Shown here: one piece after another, positions 20,366 to 32,714 of the stretch
How the letters are laid out: each line of letters opens with the position of its first letter
Position numbering within the stretch: the stretch's first letter is position 1
Assembly: GCA_003116995.1 (NCBI GenBank)
Contig: BDSL01000005.1
Span: forward strand, 2,244,001-2,308,000
DNA from: Yamagishiella unicocca
Lineage: Eukaryota > Chlorophyta > Chlorophyceae > Chlamydomonadales > Volvocaceae
DNA: 64,000 nucleotides
Direction of reading: 5' to 3'
Made by a program: the position numbers and the translations under genes
Notes under the pieces: model-generated
Databases searched by the model: none
Told to the model about the DNA's origin: nothing
Seen by the model: only the letters and a program-made list of their open reading frames with translations

Positions 20366-22376
20366 TCACCGACCCCTCCTGGCGCCCCGCATCATGGCCA
20401 GCTGCAGCCGGTGCAGCCCGAACAGCAGCAGATTGAGCGGGTCCAGGTACACGCTCAGCGCAGCGAACACGTGCTCGTCCAACCGTACGGCGTACGCGTG
20501 CCTGTCGTACAGTAGCGCCATCACCTCGAGGACCTCGTACAGCGAGAAGGCCAGCGCGGCCGCCGCCGCGCCGACCGCGGCATGACTCACCCAGCCGCAT
20601 GACGCCAGCTGTACGACACCGCCGCCGCCGCCGGCGGCCCCCGGCTTCGCGCCCAGAGCCTGGAGCCCCGCCGCAGCGGTCCAGCCCAGCAGCACCCCCG
20701 CGAAGCAGCAGGCGATGGCCGCCCCGGCGGTGAGGTCGGCAACGCGGCCGAGCATCTGAGCACATGCCGCCACGCAGGCCGCCGCCACGGCAGCGAGGCT
20801 GAAGGCCTGGACGAGCAGGCAGGTGTCGAACGCGGCGGTGGCGGCGGCGACCAGCAGCGCCTGGCCGGCGGAGAAAGCTGCAGCAGTGTGGAGGTGGAGG
20901 GGCGGCAGGTGGGAGTCCGCGCGACCTGGCGGCACTGCAATGCCAGCAGCAGCTCAGACGACACCTGCGAGCTGTGATTCGCTCTACAAGCATGCGCGCA
21001 CACCCGCGTTGCTTTGCAGTTGGGACAATCAATCGTTGGCTTCTGTTATGTGCACGTATTTTCGGGCTGCGCGTGAGGGCTGGTCGGATGGACGCGGCGG
21101 AGACGCAACTACCTACCTACCTACCTACCTACCTACCTACCTACCTACCTAGGAAGGCTACGAAGCTGTGCGGGTGCGGCCGCCGCAAGCGCTCCGACAG
21201 CGCCAGCAGCAGCAGAGTGCCCACCGACAGCACCACCGACAGCTCAAGAACCCAAGGCCGTGCAAGCAGCAGGCGGCTGGCGGCGTACGGCGGCGCCGCC
21301 AGCACGGCGGCCCCGGCGGCGGCGGCGGCGGCAAGGGACGCGGCGCTGAGCGCGAAGACGTTGCGGATGAAGCGGTTTCGGAGCTGCGGAGGAGCGCGCA
21401 GCAGAGGCCGGGGTTCGAGGGAAACCCGTGGATGTCCGAGCAGAGGCCGGGGGGGGTGGGGTGGGCTGGGCTGCGCAGTGAGTAATGCGTGGACGAATTT
21501 GGCTTGGCGGCGAGTGCGCGCGATCGTAATATTTGGGAATGTCGCGATTGGCATTTATGAAGAGAAGTGGAGCCTGCTGCCGAGGACACGCGTTGGTTGC
21601 GGCTGTGGGATACGCGGCCAGCTCACCCGCCCACACTCATTGCGGGTTGCATTCATGTATATGTGTGGGGGGGGGCTGTACAGAAAGGAGCCGGTTCCTC
21701 GGCATGACACATTTGTGTGTGGGGGGAGCGCGTTGGCTGCAGCGAAATGTGAAATGAAACGACGCACCTGTCTGTTGCTGCCGGGGGCTGCGGCGTGATG
21801 CTGCCACGACCGCAGCGGCAGGTCATCCGAGGAGGAGCTGCCGCGAGACCCTGCGTGAGCGCGACCGGAGCAGAGGTGTAGACAGAAACAAAGGAAGGCC
21901 CCCACGAGAGGAAAGATCCGCCCTGGCTGGCTGGCAGGGTGGCTGGTCTTGTTCGTCTAGGCCGGCATACGTATTTGTGTAATTTCACTCTACGCTTGAC
22001 GCCATGATTTGGGTCACGTAATGGGCACCGACGGCAGTCACCATAGCCGCCCCCGCCAGTCCGCTAGCGAAGTTGCCGGCCACCGGGACGTTGGGACATC
22101 GGGACGCCGCTCACTGGTCGGGGGAGCTGACATGTAGTAACCTGTGATCAGCCGCTCCGGCACGTCGTACTCTTCGTAGGCGGTATGCAAGTTGTGCTCC
22201 CCGGAACGTTGCACGTGCTGCGAGTCTACCGAAGATGTTAACAGCAGCCTGCCCGAACTTCCGGCGGTCGCTGGGGCCCAGGCAGACCCGCGGGTCACTC
22301 GCGGACCAGAGCGGGCGTCCGGCCGGCGCGGGGCGCTGTTTGGCGCCTGGGACCGCAGGTCGTGGTAAAATGGCAT
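20366..22376 (-). CDS. TMBIM/Bax inhibitor-1 (Lifeguard-type) membrane protein
   Basis: Four exons in phase: complement(20366..20877, 21149..21383, 21768..21850, 22142..22376); 354 aa. LFG/TMBIM proteins are seven-helix ER or Golgi membrane proteins linked to calcium leak and cell-death control. The family signature RNRFIRNVFALSAAS opens the membrane domain (about residue 108), followed by several hydrophobic segments, and the end carries ALSVYLDPLNLLLFGLHRL, matching the conserved LYLDxxNLFL segment. The first 105 residues are hydrophilic and Ser/Ala/Pro-rich, a usual cytosolic head. The first two exons rest on exact splice phase (1, then 0) and not on family similarity, so the start is the weakest part. 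The middle-exon donor lies in a TAGG microsatellite. The gene shares a 510-bp upstream region with the divergent mannanase gene. Confidence 0.84.
21109..21150. repeat. ACCT/TAGG microsatellite at a splice donor
   Basis: About ten ACCT units. On the TMBIM strand the donor is CTAG|GTAGGTAGG, so the microsatellite starts at the splice site and offers further GTAGGT donors every 4 bp. Confidence 0.9.
21400..21452 (+). mobile_element. Family A minimal insertion (25 bp) with 14-bp duplication
   Basis: AGCAGAGGCCGGGG at 21400-21413 and 21439-21452 flanks only 25 bp, beginning TTCGAGGGAAACCCGTGGAT. It lies in intron 2 of the TMBIM gene, near the acceptor of the exon at 21383. Confidence 0.85.
21673..21710 (+). 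repeat. Family B copy in TMBIM intron 2
   Basis: TACAGAAAGGAGCCGGTTCC followed by TCGGCATGAC, flanked by TGTGTGGGGGG at 21662-21672 and 21716-21726, an imperfect direct repeat. Confidence 0.55.
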
Positions 22377-22886
22377 GGCTAACTCTGATTGCTGCGCTGG
22401 TTCTTGCTGATGAGGAACTGCGGACGGAGCGCCAGGTTGCGCCGGTCCGGGGCCGGCCGCTACGTCATGGGCATGTGGCTGCTGCTGCGTTCCCACGTCT
22501 CGGTCATCAGTTCCTGTTAAACCTGCCGGCGTTGCTGCCGCCGCAGCTGCTGCTATGGATGTCGTTACCAGCGGACCGGCGTACAGCGCGAAGGGTGACA
22601 ACGGTATGGGCCGCATTGTTGCACAAAGCGCCGATTGAGCAGGACTCAACTAACGAACTCGTTTCGGTCGTCGGTGCCGAAATTGGCCATGGCTGTGAAA
22701 ATGAAATGCCGTACGCGGATTTGCTGAATATAAATTGAATTTCACCTTCCCGTTCTCTCTCCCGACTTTCGTCTCTTTCCTCGTGATCCGGGCCATATAT
22801 ATGGGCAGGGCGTGACTCGTGATTCAATTTTCGTGATTTAAGGGGGTTGGGTTGGGTTGACACCGAAGTCTGATCGGCTTGCAGCG
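22377..22886. promoter_or_regulatory. Divergent promoter region between TMBIM and mannanase genes
   Basis: These 510 bp separate two divergent start codons. The stretch is less GC-rich than its surroundings, with AT-rich runs near 22690-22860. It holds a perfect palindrome CCATATATATGG at 22793-22804, about 85 bp upstream of the mannanase ATG, which could act as a TATA element. No other motif is clear. Confidence 0.4.
22793..22804. promoter_or_regulatory. TATA-like palindrome CCATATATATGG
   Basis: A 12-bp perfect palindrome lies 83-94 bp before the mannanase ATG, at a plausible distance for a TATA box with a short 5' UTR. It also resembles an extended CArG box. No transcription start can be read from sequence alone. 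Confidence 0.3.
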
Positions 22887-25800
22887 ATGCCGTCGGCCAC
22901 ACGGCCGCCTGGCCTCGCGCGGCCCCGAGTTCAAAGGGCACGTCTCTTTCACCTCGTCCTGCTCTGCGTGGCGGGGTTGCTGGCTCCCTGCCAGCTGCGC
23001 CCCGCTCTCGGCACCACCTTCGTTTACGGCAGCAGTAGTGGCAGTGGCAGTGCCAATGCCAACTTCATCCGAGCTTGGGGTACAAAGTTCCTGGACGGAA
23101 ACAACTCCTTTTACTTCCAAGGTGGGTGCGCACATGGCCGCAAGCTGACCGGGTCGCGGACGGCTGCAGCACGGCAGGCCGCGCGCTCGGCCGCGGTGGA
23201 GGCTCTGCTTCCTGCTGGCTACTGTTGACTAACGCAACCATGTTGCAGCAGCAACGGTGGCGATCGTAGGACAGTCCGCGCTCAGCCCGCGATGCGTTGC
23301 TTACCATATTACGGAGTTCATAGCACACCGCGCTTGGATACCTGACGACAGCCTGTGATGGGCGCGCGCGCGGCTACACAGCAGCGTGCACTTCGTGATG
23401 CCATTTTGGGCCAACTCTTTCCTCAATCGCGTGCTACATTCTACCTTCTGCTGCCGCAGGCACCAATCACTACTGGCTGGGGCCCTCCAGCGCGGGGAAG
23501 CTTACCGACACTGAGGTGGAGGGCGTCATCCATGATCATGCGGCCAACGGCCTAAGGGTGATCAGGTAGGGCAGTTTACAGCGATGGGCAGGGGCGAGGG
23601 CCTGTTTTCGGACCCAGGACCGCATCGAGCCACCTCTGCGAGGGTAGCTCACGACCACCTTGAGCGGCGGGAATGGACGAGCATCCTGCTGGCATTGAAT
23701 GTTTGTAAACGATTGCAGCAGGAACACAGCAAGGGATGACCGCCGTACGCACGCATGCGGCGCACATTTGCCTGTCAACAAGGCGCTATGCACAGGCATT
23801 TATTCCAGCTGCGGAACAACGACCCTTACATTCTCAGGCAGTGTGGGTACGTGTGTGCGTCGACCCAAATCGCCCTGCCCCGACCCACATTGCCCCGCCC
23901 CGACCCACATCGCCCTGCCCCGACCCACATCGCCCTGCCCCGACCCACGTCGCCCTGCCCCGACCCACATCACGGACGTTATGATGCGTTCTTCCGCACC
24001 GACTGAAATCCTTACGTCACCAGCTGCCGTACGAAATCCTCACGTATGCCCCGCCGCGACCCGTTTGCCCTCTGTGCATTCGCCAGGTTGTGGGGCTTCG
24101 GCCACGGCTGGGATGACATGATGATTGACAGCCGAGGCACGTGGACCCTGAAACCCAGGTATGAGCACTCACAGTCCCATGGTGTGGGCTGCCCAACCTA
24201 GCGAGTTTTTAGGCGTTTAGGCAATGCATGTGGTACGGCACCGCCGCCGACGGCGCTGTAAGGGCGTCAACTGACCCCGCACCCTGGACCTTGGCGCCAC
24301 TACATCTGCCGCTACGATGGTTGCTTCCTCCGCCGACGCCTCCTGATGCACAGGGATTTTCGGCACCAATCGGAAACCATCTGCACGCCCCTCCTCGACC
24401 CACGAATACCTGACGTGTAGCCCGTCATTCCGTACGACCTTACTTTGCACGTACGGCTACATCCGTGAACAACCGGCCGCGCCATACAAGTGCCTTTTCG
24501 CGGCTGGACTGGGTTATCGCCATGGCCAAGAAGTACGGCGTGCGGGTTATCTTCCCCTTCGTGAACTTCGAGGCCGACCTGACAGGTGCGGTGAACCTCA
24601 ACGGCTGTGGAAGTGCAGTGCGGTGGAAGGGCAACCTTTAGGCGTCAAAGGCCTTTGAGAGAGTTATGGGTATTAACGTGGCCAGTTAACATGCTGTCTT
24701 TGGACAGCGCTGTCTGGTGCGGAGTAACGGCGAGGGGGTGCCCGAACGTTGCGTGTCAGGGGCGGCAAGCATGGGGTGGATGTAAACGCGACACCCCTGC
24801 AAGGCTCTACGTCACTACTCAACTGGACTCGCAGCCTCCATACATCCTGTGTGACATATTTGCTGCTAACACTGCAAGCGAAATGGTGGCTGCGCTGCCA
24901 ACCGTCTCAGTTGGCACTGCCAACTGCAGCAGCCCTAATGTGCAGGTGCCGCGCAGAAGCAGGTGTGACCTTGCCTCGCCGCTGTGACCTTGCCCGCTTT
25001 GGGACTGCACACCGGCCCCAAAGCCGCAGGCAAACGGCGAGAGGAGGTCATACCTGCTTCCGTTACCTTTTTGCGCTCAGTTGCAGCAGTTGGCAGGCAT
25101 GTGTGCCAACCGGCATTTGTGGCAGCGCAAATATGCAGGATAGGTTATGCAGCAATTGCTCGCTGCGCTGTACGCTACGCTGACCGTGGCGACTGCCTTG
25201 CGCAGGGATGCAATTCTATGTCGACAACGCGCTGGGAGGAGGCAAGGACAAGGAGCAGTTCTTCGCGTCTTGGACGGTGGGTGCTGGGCAAGGGCACTAC
25301 GGGAGGAAGAGAGGCGGCACTACTGGGCCTCATTACTCACATCCGGTGTCGCCTTCGCGTTGCATCACCTGAGTGGGCAACGCGGCACATTCAGCGGCGA
25401 GAGCACCGGCCGCACCGGTGCTCCGGAGAAGGGACCGCGTCGCATGCGCCCTGATGGACCCCTCTGTGGAGGCCTCCTTTGGCCATCGTCATCCCGTCAA
25501 CCCCTCCCATCGCTGCCGTCCCCCACTCCCGGCTGCCGCCCGGTGCCCGCCTCTGACGATCGCAGGTGTGGCAAGCGTACAGCGGCCTTGTCAAGAGCGT
25601 AGTGAACCACTGGAACCCCTATACCAGCCTTGTGTACAAGTACGTAGCTGCGTAGCGATACCGGTAGTAGTAACGCATGGCAGCCGGTTGAGCGGCGGCG
25701 CCACGCGCATGCATGCGAGCCCTCGTAGGGACACGCAGGAGTCCTCGGGCCCGCTGCCTGCCATCTGTAAAGTAGCAGAAGTCCTCTACCGTGTGCGGCG

Positions 25801-28316
25801 CTGAATGGCCCAGGCAACTTTCGTTTGGTGCGGTCGCCAACGTAGCAACAGCGGCGGCCGCATGGCAGTCGGACATCGGTCAGGTGCACCTGCCGTTCCG
25901 TGGGACTGATCGATTCTTCGCGTGTTCTGCGGCAGGGACGACCCCACCATCTTCGCCTGGGAGCTCGCCAACGAGCCGCACACTAGCGACGGTTTCGAGG
26001 CTCGGCCCGCGTCGCCGTACCAGTTTGGAGACCAGGGAGTTACCATCGGGCGCGGCCAGCTGATTGGCCGGCTGGTGAGTTTGGTTGACAGGACGGGGGG
26101 GTTGCGGGCTGGGCGAAGCCACGCGCGCCTTGCCCCATGGTATGGCTGTCCATATGCGGGTTAGTTGGGTTAGGTTGAGTTAGGCGGCCACTCGCCAGCC
26201 ACCAATGACACGCAAAATGACTCGGGCAACAATGCTGGCGTTGCCTGCTGAGGAGCCATGTCCCCCGCGCCTCCCATGAGGTGCCGTACACGCCTCGAAG
26301 TGCCGTACGTCCCTTGAGTCTTGCCAGTTCCTTACTTTGCCGCGTCCCTCTGCCAGCACACACGACCGGGAGTACGCTACGGCTCCTAAAGTTATTCGAG
26401 GGGTGAACCGCGCGCAGGTGAACCAGTGGATCTGCAAGGCAGCCACACTGCTCAAGTCCCTGGACTCGAACCACATGGTGACCAGTGGCGAGGAGGGCTA
26501 CCGCGCCAACGGGCCCTACCTGCTGGCGGCGCATAACTGGCTCAACAACGGCCTCAAGGGAATCGACTTCGAGATGAACATCAAGTGCCAGGACGGTAGG
26601 CATTAGCAGGTGGAGAAGCACCAGGAGTTGGGGCAGCGCTGGATATTGCTGTAACGGTTACAGTGGGTTACAGTGGATATTGATGCTGGGGGGATGGGAA
26701 GCGTGGAACGGGTTTGTGTGGGTCGGCGTGTAGGGGGGGTTCATGGCACGTGGCAAGCGGAGAGCCAGCGCGCGAGGGAGGGGATTTCAGAGGCAAGCCG
26801 TGGGCGAGTGGCGGGGGCTGGAATGATTGGGGCCAGGATCAGGGATTCTGGAGGATGATGGCATCCCAGCAGCGGGGGGGAGGGGTGCACACACAGCTTC
26901 TCACCGCAACCTTTGGCTCGGCTGGACTCCAACCACGGCCGTTGTTCGCTCGCCTCTCGGCCTCCCCCATGCCCCGTGTTGATGCACCCGCCGCGTCTTC
27001 CAGCCTTACTCCTCTTACTACACCCGCGCCCATCCTGGCCCACCCCCACGCTGCCTTGGCCCCTCGCGCGCGTGCCTTCGGGTGACACCACCCGCCTTCA
27101 CACCGCTGCCTACGCCCCAAGTGGACTACATGACCATGCACGTGTAGGTTCCCGTTGCATGAATCGTACTGGGACGCGCCGTACTGGGACGCGCCGTACT
27201 GGGTTGTACGTGCATAACGATGTACAATTGTATGACGCGGAGGGCTTCCCTTGCGTTGAGGGGCGCACAAGTGCTTAGATGTAGCTACATTCGATGCTCC
27301 TTGTTACCACTGGTCTCTGCTGTCCGTGCCTCGGTCTCTATTCCTGCAGGTATCCGGACAACTGGGAAATACCGTTTTGGAACTTCCAGGTAGGGTCGTT
27401 GGGCCGGGGTGATAGAATAGGGCCCTGCAGCTTGAGTTGGCCAGACATGCGTGCAGCGCCTCCCTCCCTACCTGGCGCTGTTGGCCCGCCCCAACCTCTC
27501 AGCCCCAACCTTCCTGCCCTCTGCCCCCCGTCTCACCCATCTCTTCCGCCTGCCCATCGACACCAGTACGTTATCGACAACTTTATCGAGGTGGGTAATG
27601 TTTTTTTTATCTCTCGGGGGCCCCTCTGTTCATACGGACTTCACCAGACACGCAGTCTCCGAAGACAGTTTCCCCATCCTTGGCTTTATAACCGCCGATG
27701 GGTGAAACGCCGTCAATCCCGCCACCTCCACAACTTTCAGGACCGCACCAGCCTGGCCCACGCGTACAACAAGCCGGTAGTGATGGAGGAGTACGGTTGC
27801 TGCAAGCAGCCCGATTACCTGGGCAAGCGGGGCGAGCTGTTCGCGGCCTTCCACACGGCTGCGGACAGACTGGGTGTGGCAGGGACCATCGTCTGGCAGG
27901 TGTGACCTGGCGCGTGGCCCCCGCTGCCATGCTCTGGAAAGGGGGCAGGGAACGGCAGTAAGGGCCAAAGGAGACATGTGAAGGCGTCACATGAAAGCGA
28001 GTGTTGGTTTGGTCGGGGTCTGGTTGGGCGTGGCCCCAGAGATTCGTGCAAGGCTTCCACTTATGACACCGGGGCCATGGACCATGCCTCAAACCATCCA
28101 CGACAGCGTGTATTGTCGGCCCTACACTCGTCCACACTTGTCCTGACCGTCCATCCCCGCGGTGCCGTCCCTACGCTCGCCCCCACGCCCCACCCTGGCC
28201 CCCAGGTGGTGCCCTGGTCCGGCCTCAAGCGCGACTACAACTACGACTTCACCTACGACGAGGACGGCGGCTGGCAGATCAAGCAGAATGCCAAGCGCAT
28301 GAATGCCAAGTGGTAG
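22887..28316 (+). CDS. Secreted GH5 endo-beta-1,4-mannanase-like glycoside hydrolase
   Basis: Thirteen exons in phase: 22887..23121, 23460..23565, 24087..24158, 24491..24585, 25206..25276, 25566..25639, 25936..26074, 26418..26595, 27122..27143, 27350..27389, 27567..27590, 27741..27899, 28206..28316; 441 aa. Family members hydrolyse beta-1,4-mannosidic bonds in mannans of the cell wall or extracellular matrix. After an N-terminal hydrophobic signal sequence (about 20-40) come GTNHYWLGP, RLDWVIAMAKKYGVRVIFP, the acid/base motif WELANEP with Glu231, MTMHVYPDNWEIPFW, and the nucleophile motif VVMEEYG (Glu368-Glu369; Glu369 most likely). This order is that of plant and fungal GH5 mannanases. Three exons are only 22-40 bp. 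TTG at 22857 is in frame upstream, but ATG 22887 precedes the signal peptide. A TGTAA signal lies 271 bp after the stop. Confidence 0.92.
23871..23970. repeat. Five 20-bp tandem units in mannanase intron 2
   Basis: CGCCCTGCCCCGACCCACAT repeated five times with one to three changes per copy and no spacers. Confidence 0.93.
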
Positions 28317-29720
28317 GCCCCCTGGCCTGCCACCACGCCGCGCCGCAACTCCAAGCACAGAGCGACGCAGCAGGAGTAGTATCCTCGACAGCGCCGGCAG
28401 GACTAGCGCACGCTTTGGCCAAAGGGGCTTGGGGCTAGGAAGGGTCTGAGAATATTTTATTCCCCGTGCGCCTGGAGTGCCAACATGGCACTCATTAAGC
28501 GTGCACCATGCTCAAAGTGGTTTTGGTGTGATGTGCCAAGTGTAGGGGTAGGACGCAGGCTGTGAACATGAACGAGCGTCCCTAGCTGTAAATGAGTGCC
28601 GCGTGATCTATCCCCGTGCTGCAGCTTTACGGGCTTGCGAGCGAGCTGTGCGGTGCAATGGACGCAAAGTACAGCTCCTTCCTTTTTGCAGTAGTAGTAT
28701 AACTGTTATCATGCGTTAGTAGTAGTAACTAGTGTTTTGCTGTGAGCACCAGTTGTATAATGCAGTTATCGCAGTAGTGACTGTTATCATGCATACACGC
28801 ATGTTGCGTTAGTGGCTGGTTTGCGGTGGACCGACGGCCCCGGACTATTGGTGTGCCGCCATCTGCGGCCGTCCAATTCGGAGGACGATGGACAGATAGA
28901 GTGTGAGGAATGGTGGCAACAATAAGTACGGATTCCCGTGGGCACTTGCGTTGGAAGAAAATGCTATATGTATGAAAGCCCTGTGCGTATATGCAGGGCG
29001 CCAAGTGAGCGACATTGTTAATGCAGCACAGGGGGAACGTGACTACGTGTGACCTGGCGTGCAAGGGATTATCGTGGGTTGCGTCTCTCTATCTGCCATT
29101 GGAGGTATTCGCATGCCAACACGCATGTCCTTCATGTGCAGACATCACGCAGGGCCCTGGCGAAAGCACGTTAGGTTCGCGACTCCATTAGCGTGTGACT
29201 TTGGGCGGTTCAGCAGCCACAACGAATTGCGCTCTGATGCACGATGACGTACGTACGTATCGCGATGCAGAGAGACCGTGCAGTTATGACCTTGGGTCAC
29301 ATGTAAGACAGCGCCAAAACAGACTCACTCCCGATCCCGTCGATCCCTCCTGGGTTGGTACGCATGACTCAGTCCAGTTTCAGCGTCGGCCCACCGTTCA
29401 TGTCAGCCGAGCTAGCACCGGCCCTTCAGCCAGGCCCGCCCCTGAGCTAGTCACAACTCTCCACACCGCAGTCTACCAGCCAGCCAGCCAGAAGCGCGAG
29501 CGCATGGACCCGTCTTCCAACATTATCACAACCATCGCTGCCACAACGCCGCCATCGTTCCACCCGCGCCTAGTACTACGGCAACCACCTCTCCCTACGC
29601 ACCCTAACCGCGCCGTCCGCAACCCCCCCCAAAACCCTTCGCCTTCCCCCGCGCCCTTTCTCCCCTTCCCGCCCCCTCCTTACCCAGTCAACCGAACGAC
29701 GCCCAGCGTCGCCAACCACC
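28317..29720. other. Convergent 3' region between mannanase and DXO genes
   Basis: Holds the mannanase 3' UTR with TGTAA at 28587-28591 and a stretch of moderate GC from 28400 to 29300. No coding sequence is supported. Confidence 0.6.
28587..28591 (+). terminator. TGTAA poly(A) signal of the mannanase gene
   Basis: TGTAA lies 271 bp after the stop codon, a normal 3' UTR length for a volvocine gene. Confidence 0.5.
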
Positions 29721-32714
29721 TCAATCGTCCAACTCCCCCCCGATGGGACCGATCCCGTCCACCAGCCCGTCCCCCGCGTCCTGCGCCCCCTCCTGCGGGC
29801 CCGCCAGCGCCGCCACCACCCGCCCCGGCAGCGTCCCGCCCGGCACCACCGCCGCCGAGATGCCGCGGCGCCCGGGCGCGTACTCGAAGCGCCAGTGTTC
29901 CCCCGGCCGCGAGATGGCGGTGGCGCACATCCAGTCCAGGGCCGCGTCGCCGAAGCGAAGCAGCCGGAAGGCGTCGAAGGGGAACCCCGCCTCGTGCGCT
30001 AGGGCGGGCAGGCGGGTGACCGGCAGCCGCTGGATCTGCGGGCGGCGGGTGACGGGTTGGTGGCGGTGTGGTGGAAGGAAGGCGGTGCTGGAAGGGATAC
30101 AAAGATCACCGATACCTGTAGTAACCAATGCCCCAATGATGCAACCCCCAGGCTGCTGTGAGACCAGCTGCTTCCAAGCACAACCACAGCCGCTTCTGTT
30201 CCATGAACGGAAGCAAGCGGCACCTCCCACCAGAACCCAAACTCACGCCCCCTGCCCCACCCCGCCGCCCCCCAGCCACCTGCCGCAAGATGCCGCTCCT
30301 GTCCCTGCCGCCCAGCACCATGGTGGGCACCCCCGCCAGGTAGGACTGGACCCACCACCGGGGGTACTTGTCGCGGTAGAGCCGCTCCACTGCGCGGTCG
30401 CCCTGCGGCAGGCTGGTGGGTCGCAGTACAGAGCACGCAGGGGGCCAGCAGGGGGCCAGCAGGGGGAGAAGGGGGGGTCAGCGAAGGGTGTCAGCGAGGG
30501 TCCCGCAGGGGAATGCTGGATTCCAACAGAAGGGCGCACAACGGGGACGTGCAAGGGGTACCTTATGTGCATCGCGCGGAGGCTGGGTAGGGTTCTCAGG
30601 TGGCCTGCTTAGGCAATCGACCCCACAGCCGCATGCTCACGAATACCTGCCCCCACGGCTGCGCCCTCGCAAAGGCTGCGGCCTCACGCCACCACCCACC
30701 CGTATCCCGCGCCCTTCAATCCCAATACCAGCCCTGCTGCCTCTCGCCCCCCCCCCACAGGATTCGCGGATTACCTACCTTGCACCCCCCCACCGACATC
30801 CCCCCTCCCGCCTCACACGAACGTCTTCAGCTCCACGTAGCCCACGTACTCCCCCGCCGGGTCGTCCAGGTCGTCTGGCGGGGGCTCCCACGCGTCCGTC
30901 TCAGCCGCCATGAGCACCATGTGGCGGCCCAGTCGTACCTGGACCGTACCGGTACGGCAGAGGGTTCGGGGGGGAGGGTCCGGTCACGCGGAAGAGTACA
31001 GGAGTTTTGGTGAGGGAGGGTTTTAAGTGGCAAGCCGGGGGCCGAGGGCCGCCGTGGTGAGGCACGGTGGCTTGCTAGGGCGGTGGGTAGGTTGTGTGAC
31101 GCTGAAGGGAGGCCGGGCATATGGGGGAGACATTTGTTGCGGAGGAGGCGTGTGGGCATGGCGACAGTAGGGCGGGTCTTGGCGCCTTCCGATGTGCTAC
31201 TGTAAACGCATGGTAAGGGGGTAAGCACGGAGCACTTCTTGCCAACGACGCAACCGCCCGCCTATCGCACCTGCACCATGATTGCAAACTCGCCGGTGCT
31301 GTCCACCGGGTCGGTGGGCTCCGCGCCGGTACAGATGGACTCAAACTTGTACCTGCAGTCAACCAGGATGGAGGTTTCGGAGCCAGATGGACAGGATGGT
31401 TGTGGTTGATGCCATGGGTGGCTGAGCAGGGTCGCTACCCGGGGGAGCAGCGAGCTGCTGCTGCACATGTGGTGCCGTAACAAGACTGCTCCCAGCCCCA
31501 GTTTCTTCCCTTTGCCATGGTTCTCTCGTCCATACACACAGCGGTCTGAACGCAAGCGGTTTTTTTTGATAAGGTACACAGACCCACCCGTAGTAGGTGA
31601 AGCGGTCGTTGTCCCCTTGCGGCTGCTGCCGCTGTTCCGGCGACTTGACGATCTCAAGGAAGAGCGTCTGGCCGTGCCACGTCGCGTCGATGATCCACGG
31701 GTCGTTCGGCTGCAGCGGCGTCAGCAGCAGCTTGTTCAGGTTGTTCCGGAAGGTCACGACGGTGGCGCGGTCCAGCTGCACGCCGGCATATACGGCACCG
31801 CGCACGATGACGTCAACGGGTACGGACTCGTCCGACTCATTCTTCCGTACGAACGCGTCCGGGTACCCGTCGTTGAGGTTGGCGCCCGCCAGCGAGTCGG
31901 GATTGGGCACCATGGAGCGAAGGCCTGCAGGTGGCTGGGCCACAGGTGCCGTACAGGTTGATGGTGGTTGGAAGCGGACACTCCCTTCAAACGCGTTCGC
32001 GCGTTTAAAGGGTTGGGCTGCGAGTTTGGTGCGTTACGGTAAGCGGCGCACATGCATCGGTAAATGTGGTATCCCGGCCGCATGGGGCTTATGGTTGGAT
32101 CACCAGCAGCGGCCCCCTGCGCTCCGTCACCTCCCCCTGCTCGGGCCCGCACCCCTGCCAGCTGCAGGGGCAGGCAGCGCTCCAGTGCCAATCCCCATCC
32201 CCAACCTCCAGCCCTGGCCCCACCCCCCTGCCTGCTGACACCAGCGCACTTTCCCGCAGGACCCCGTTCCCCTCTCCAATTTGTTTCGGACCTCTCTGGT
32301 GTTGAACCCATTCCCATTGCACCACGCCGCTCATCCTGACGAGCAGGGACCCCGCAGCCCGGCGGCTGGCAGCCCGGACTCTGGGTCTCTGTGGAACTTC
32401 CAATGTCATTACCGCTGGTCAAATCCATCCCGGACGAGCATAACATTTCATGCAGCCTACATGACAATACTACGGCCCGTCCGCCCGCAGCGCCGCTTGT
32501 CGTACCATGTTCCCCTATCCCACCACCGCCCTGCTGACGACAACCCGGAAGCCCCACCGGTCGCCTCGCCATAAAGGTAGTCGCCGCCTTGGGATGCGAT
32601 ATCCCGCGTCCAGCAGAATACTTGCTCTGGCAAGCTGATGGATACGTGCTGCATGGAGCCTTGTGCCTCGTCAGCCCTGGCCCATGCGTCCATGGAGAAG
32701 TCTGGTACCGCCAT
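29721..32714 (-). CDS. DXO/RAI1-family decapping and pyrophosphohydrolase nuclease
   Basis: Six exons in phase: complement(29721..30035, 30280..30402, 30819..30938, 31271..31352, 31588..31924, 32558..32714); 377 aa, the usual length of DXO/RAI1/Dom3Z. These enzymes remove incomplete, NAD or triphosphate 5' caps and often have 5'-3' exonuclease activity in RNA quality control. Diagnostic motifs are in order: motif I Arg112 in VVTFRNNLNKLL, motif II GYKFE (165-169) created exactly across the exon 2/3 junction, motif III E205-T-D207, motif IV YVELK (Glu228, Lys230), then WWVQSYLAGVP and LGGRDRSG. All metal-binding residues expected of an active enzyme are present. The N-terminal FCWTRD and GEATGLRSMVPNP segments match the family start. 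It is convergent with the mannanase gene and divergent from the plastid-protein gene. Confidence 0.93.

Noticed and set aside
22038..22141. Continuation of the first TMBIM exon to the end of its open frame
   Set aside because: A donor at 22141 joins in phase to 21850 and leads to the conserved membrane domain; reading through gives an unrelated tail.
23871..23970. CRISPR-like repeat array
   Set aside because: Units are contiguous 20-mers without spacers, in an intron of a eukaryotic gene.
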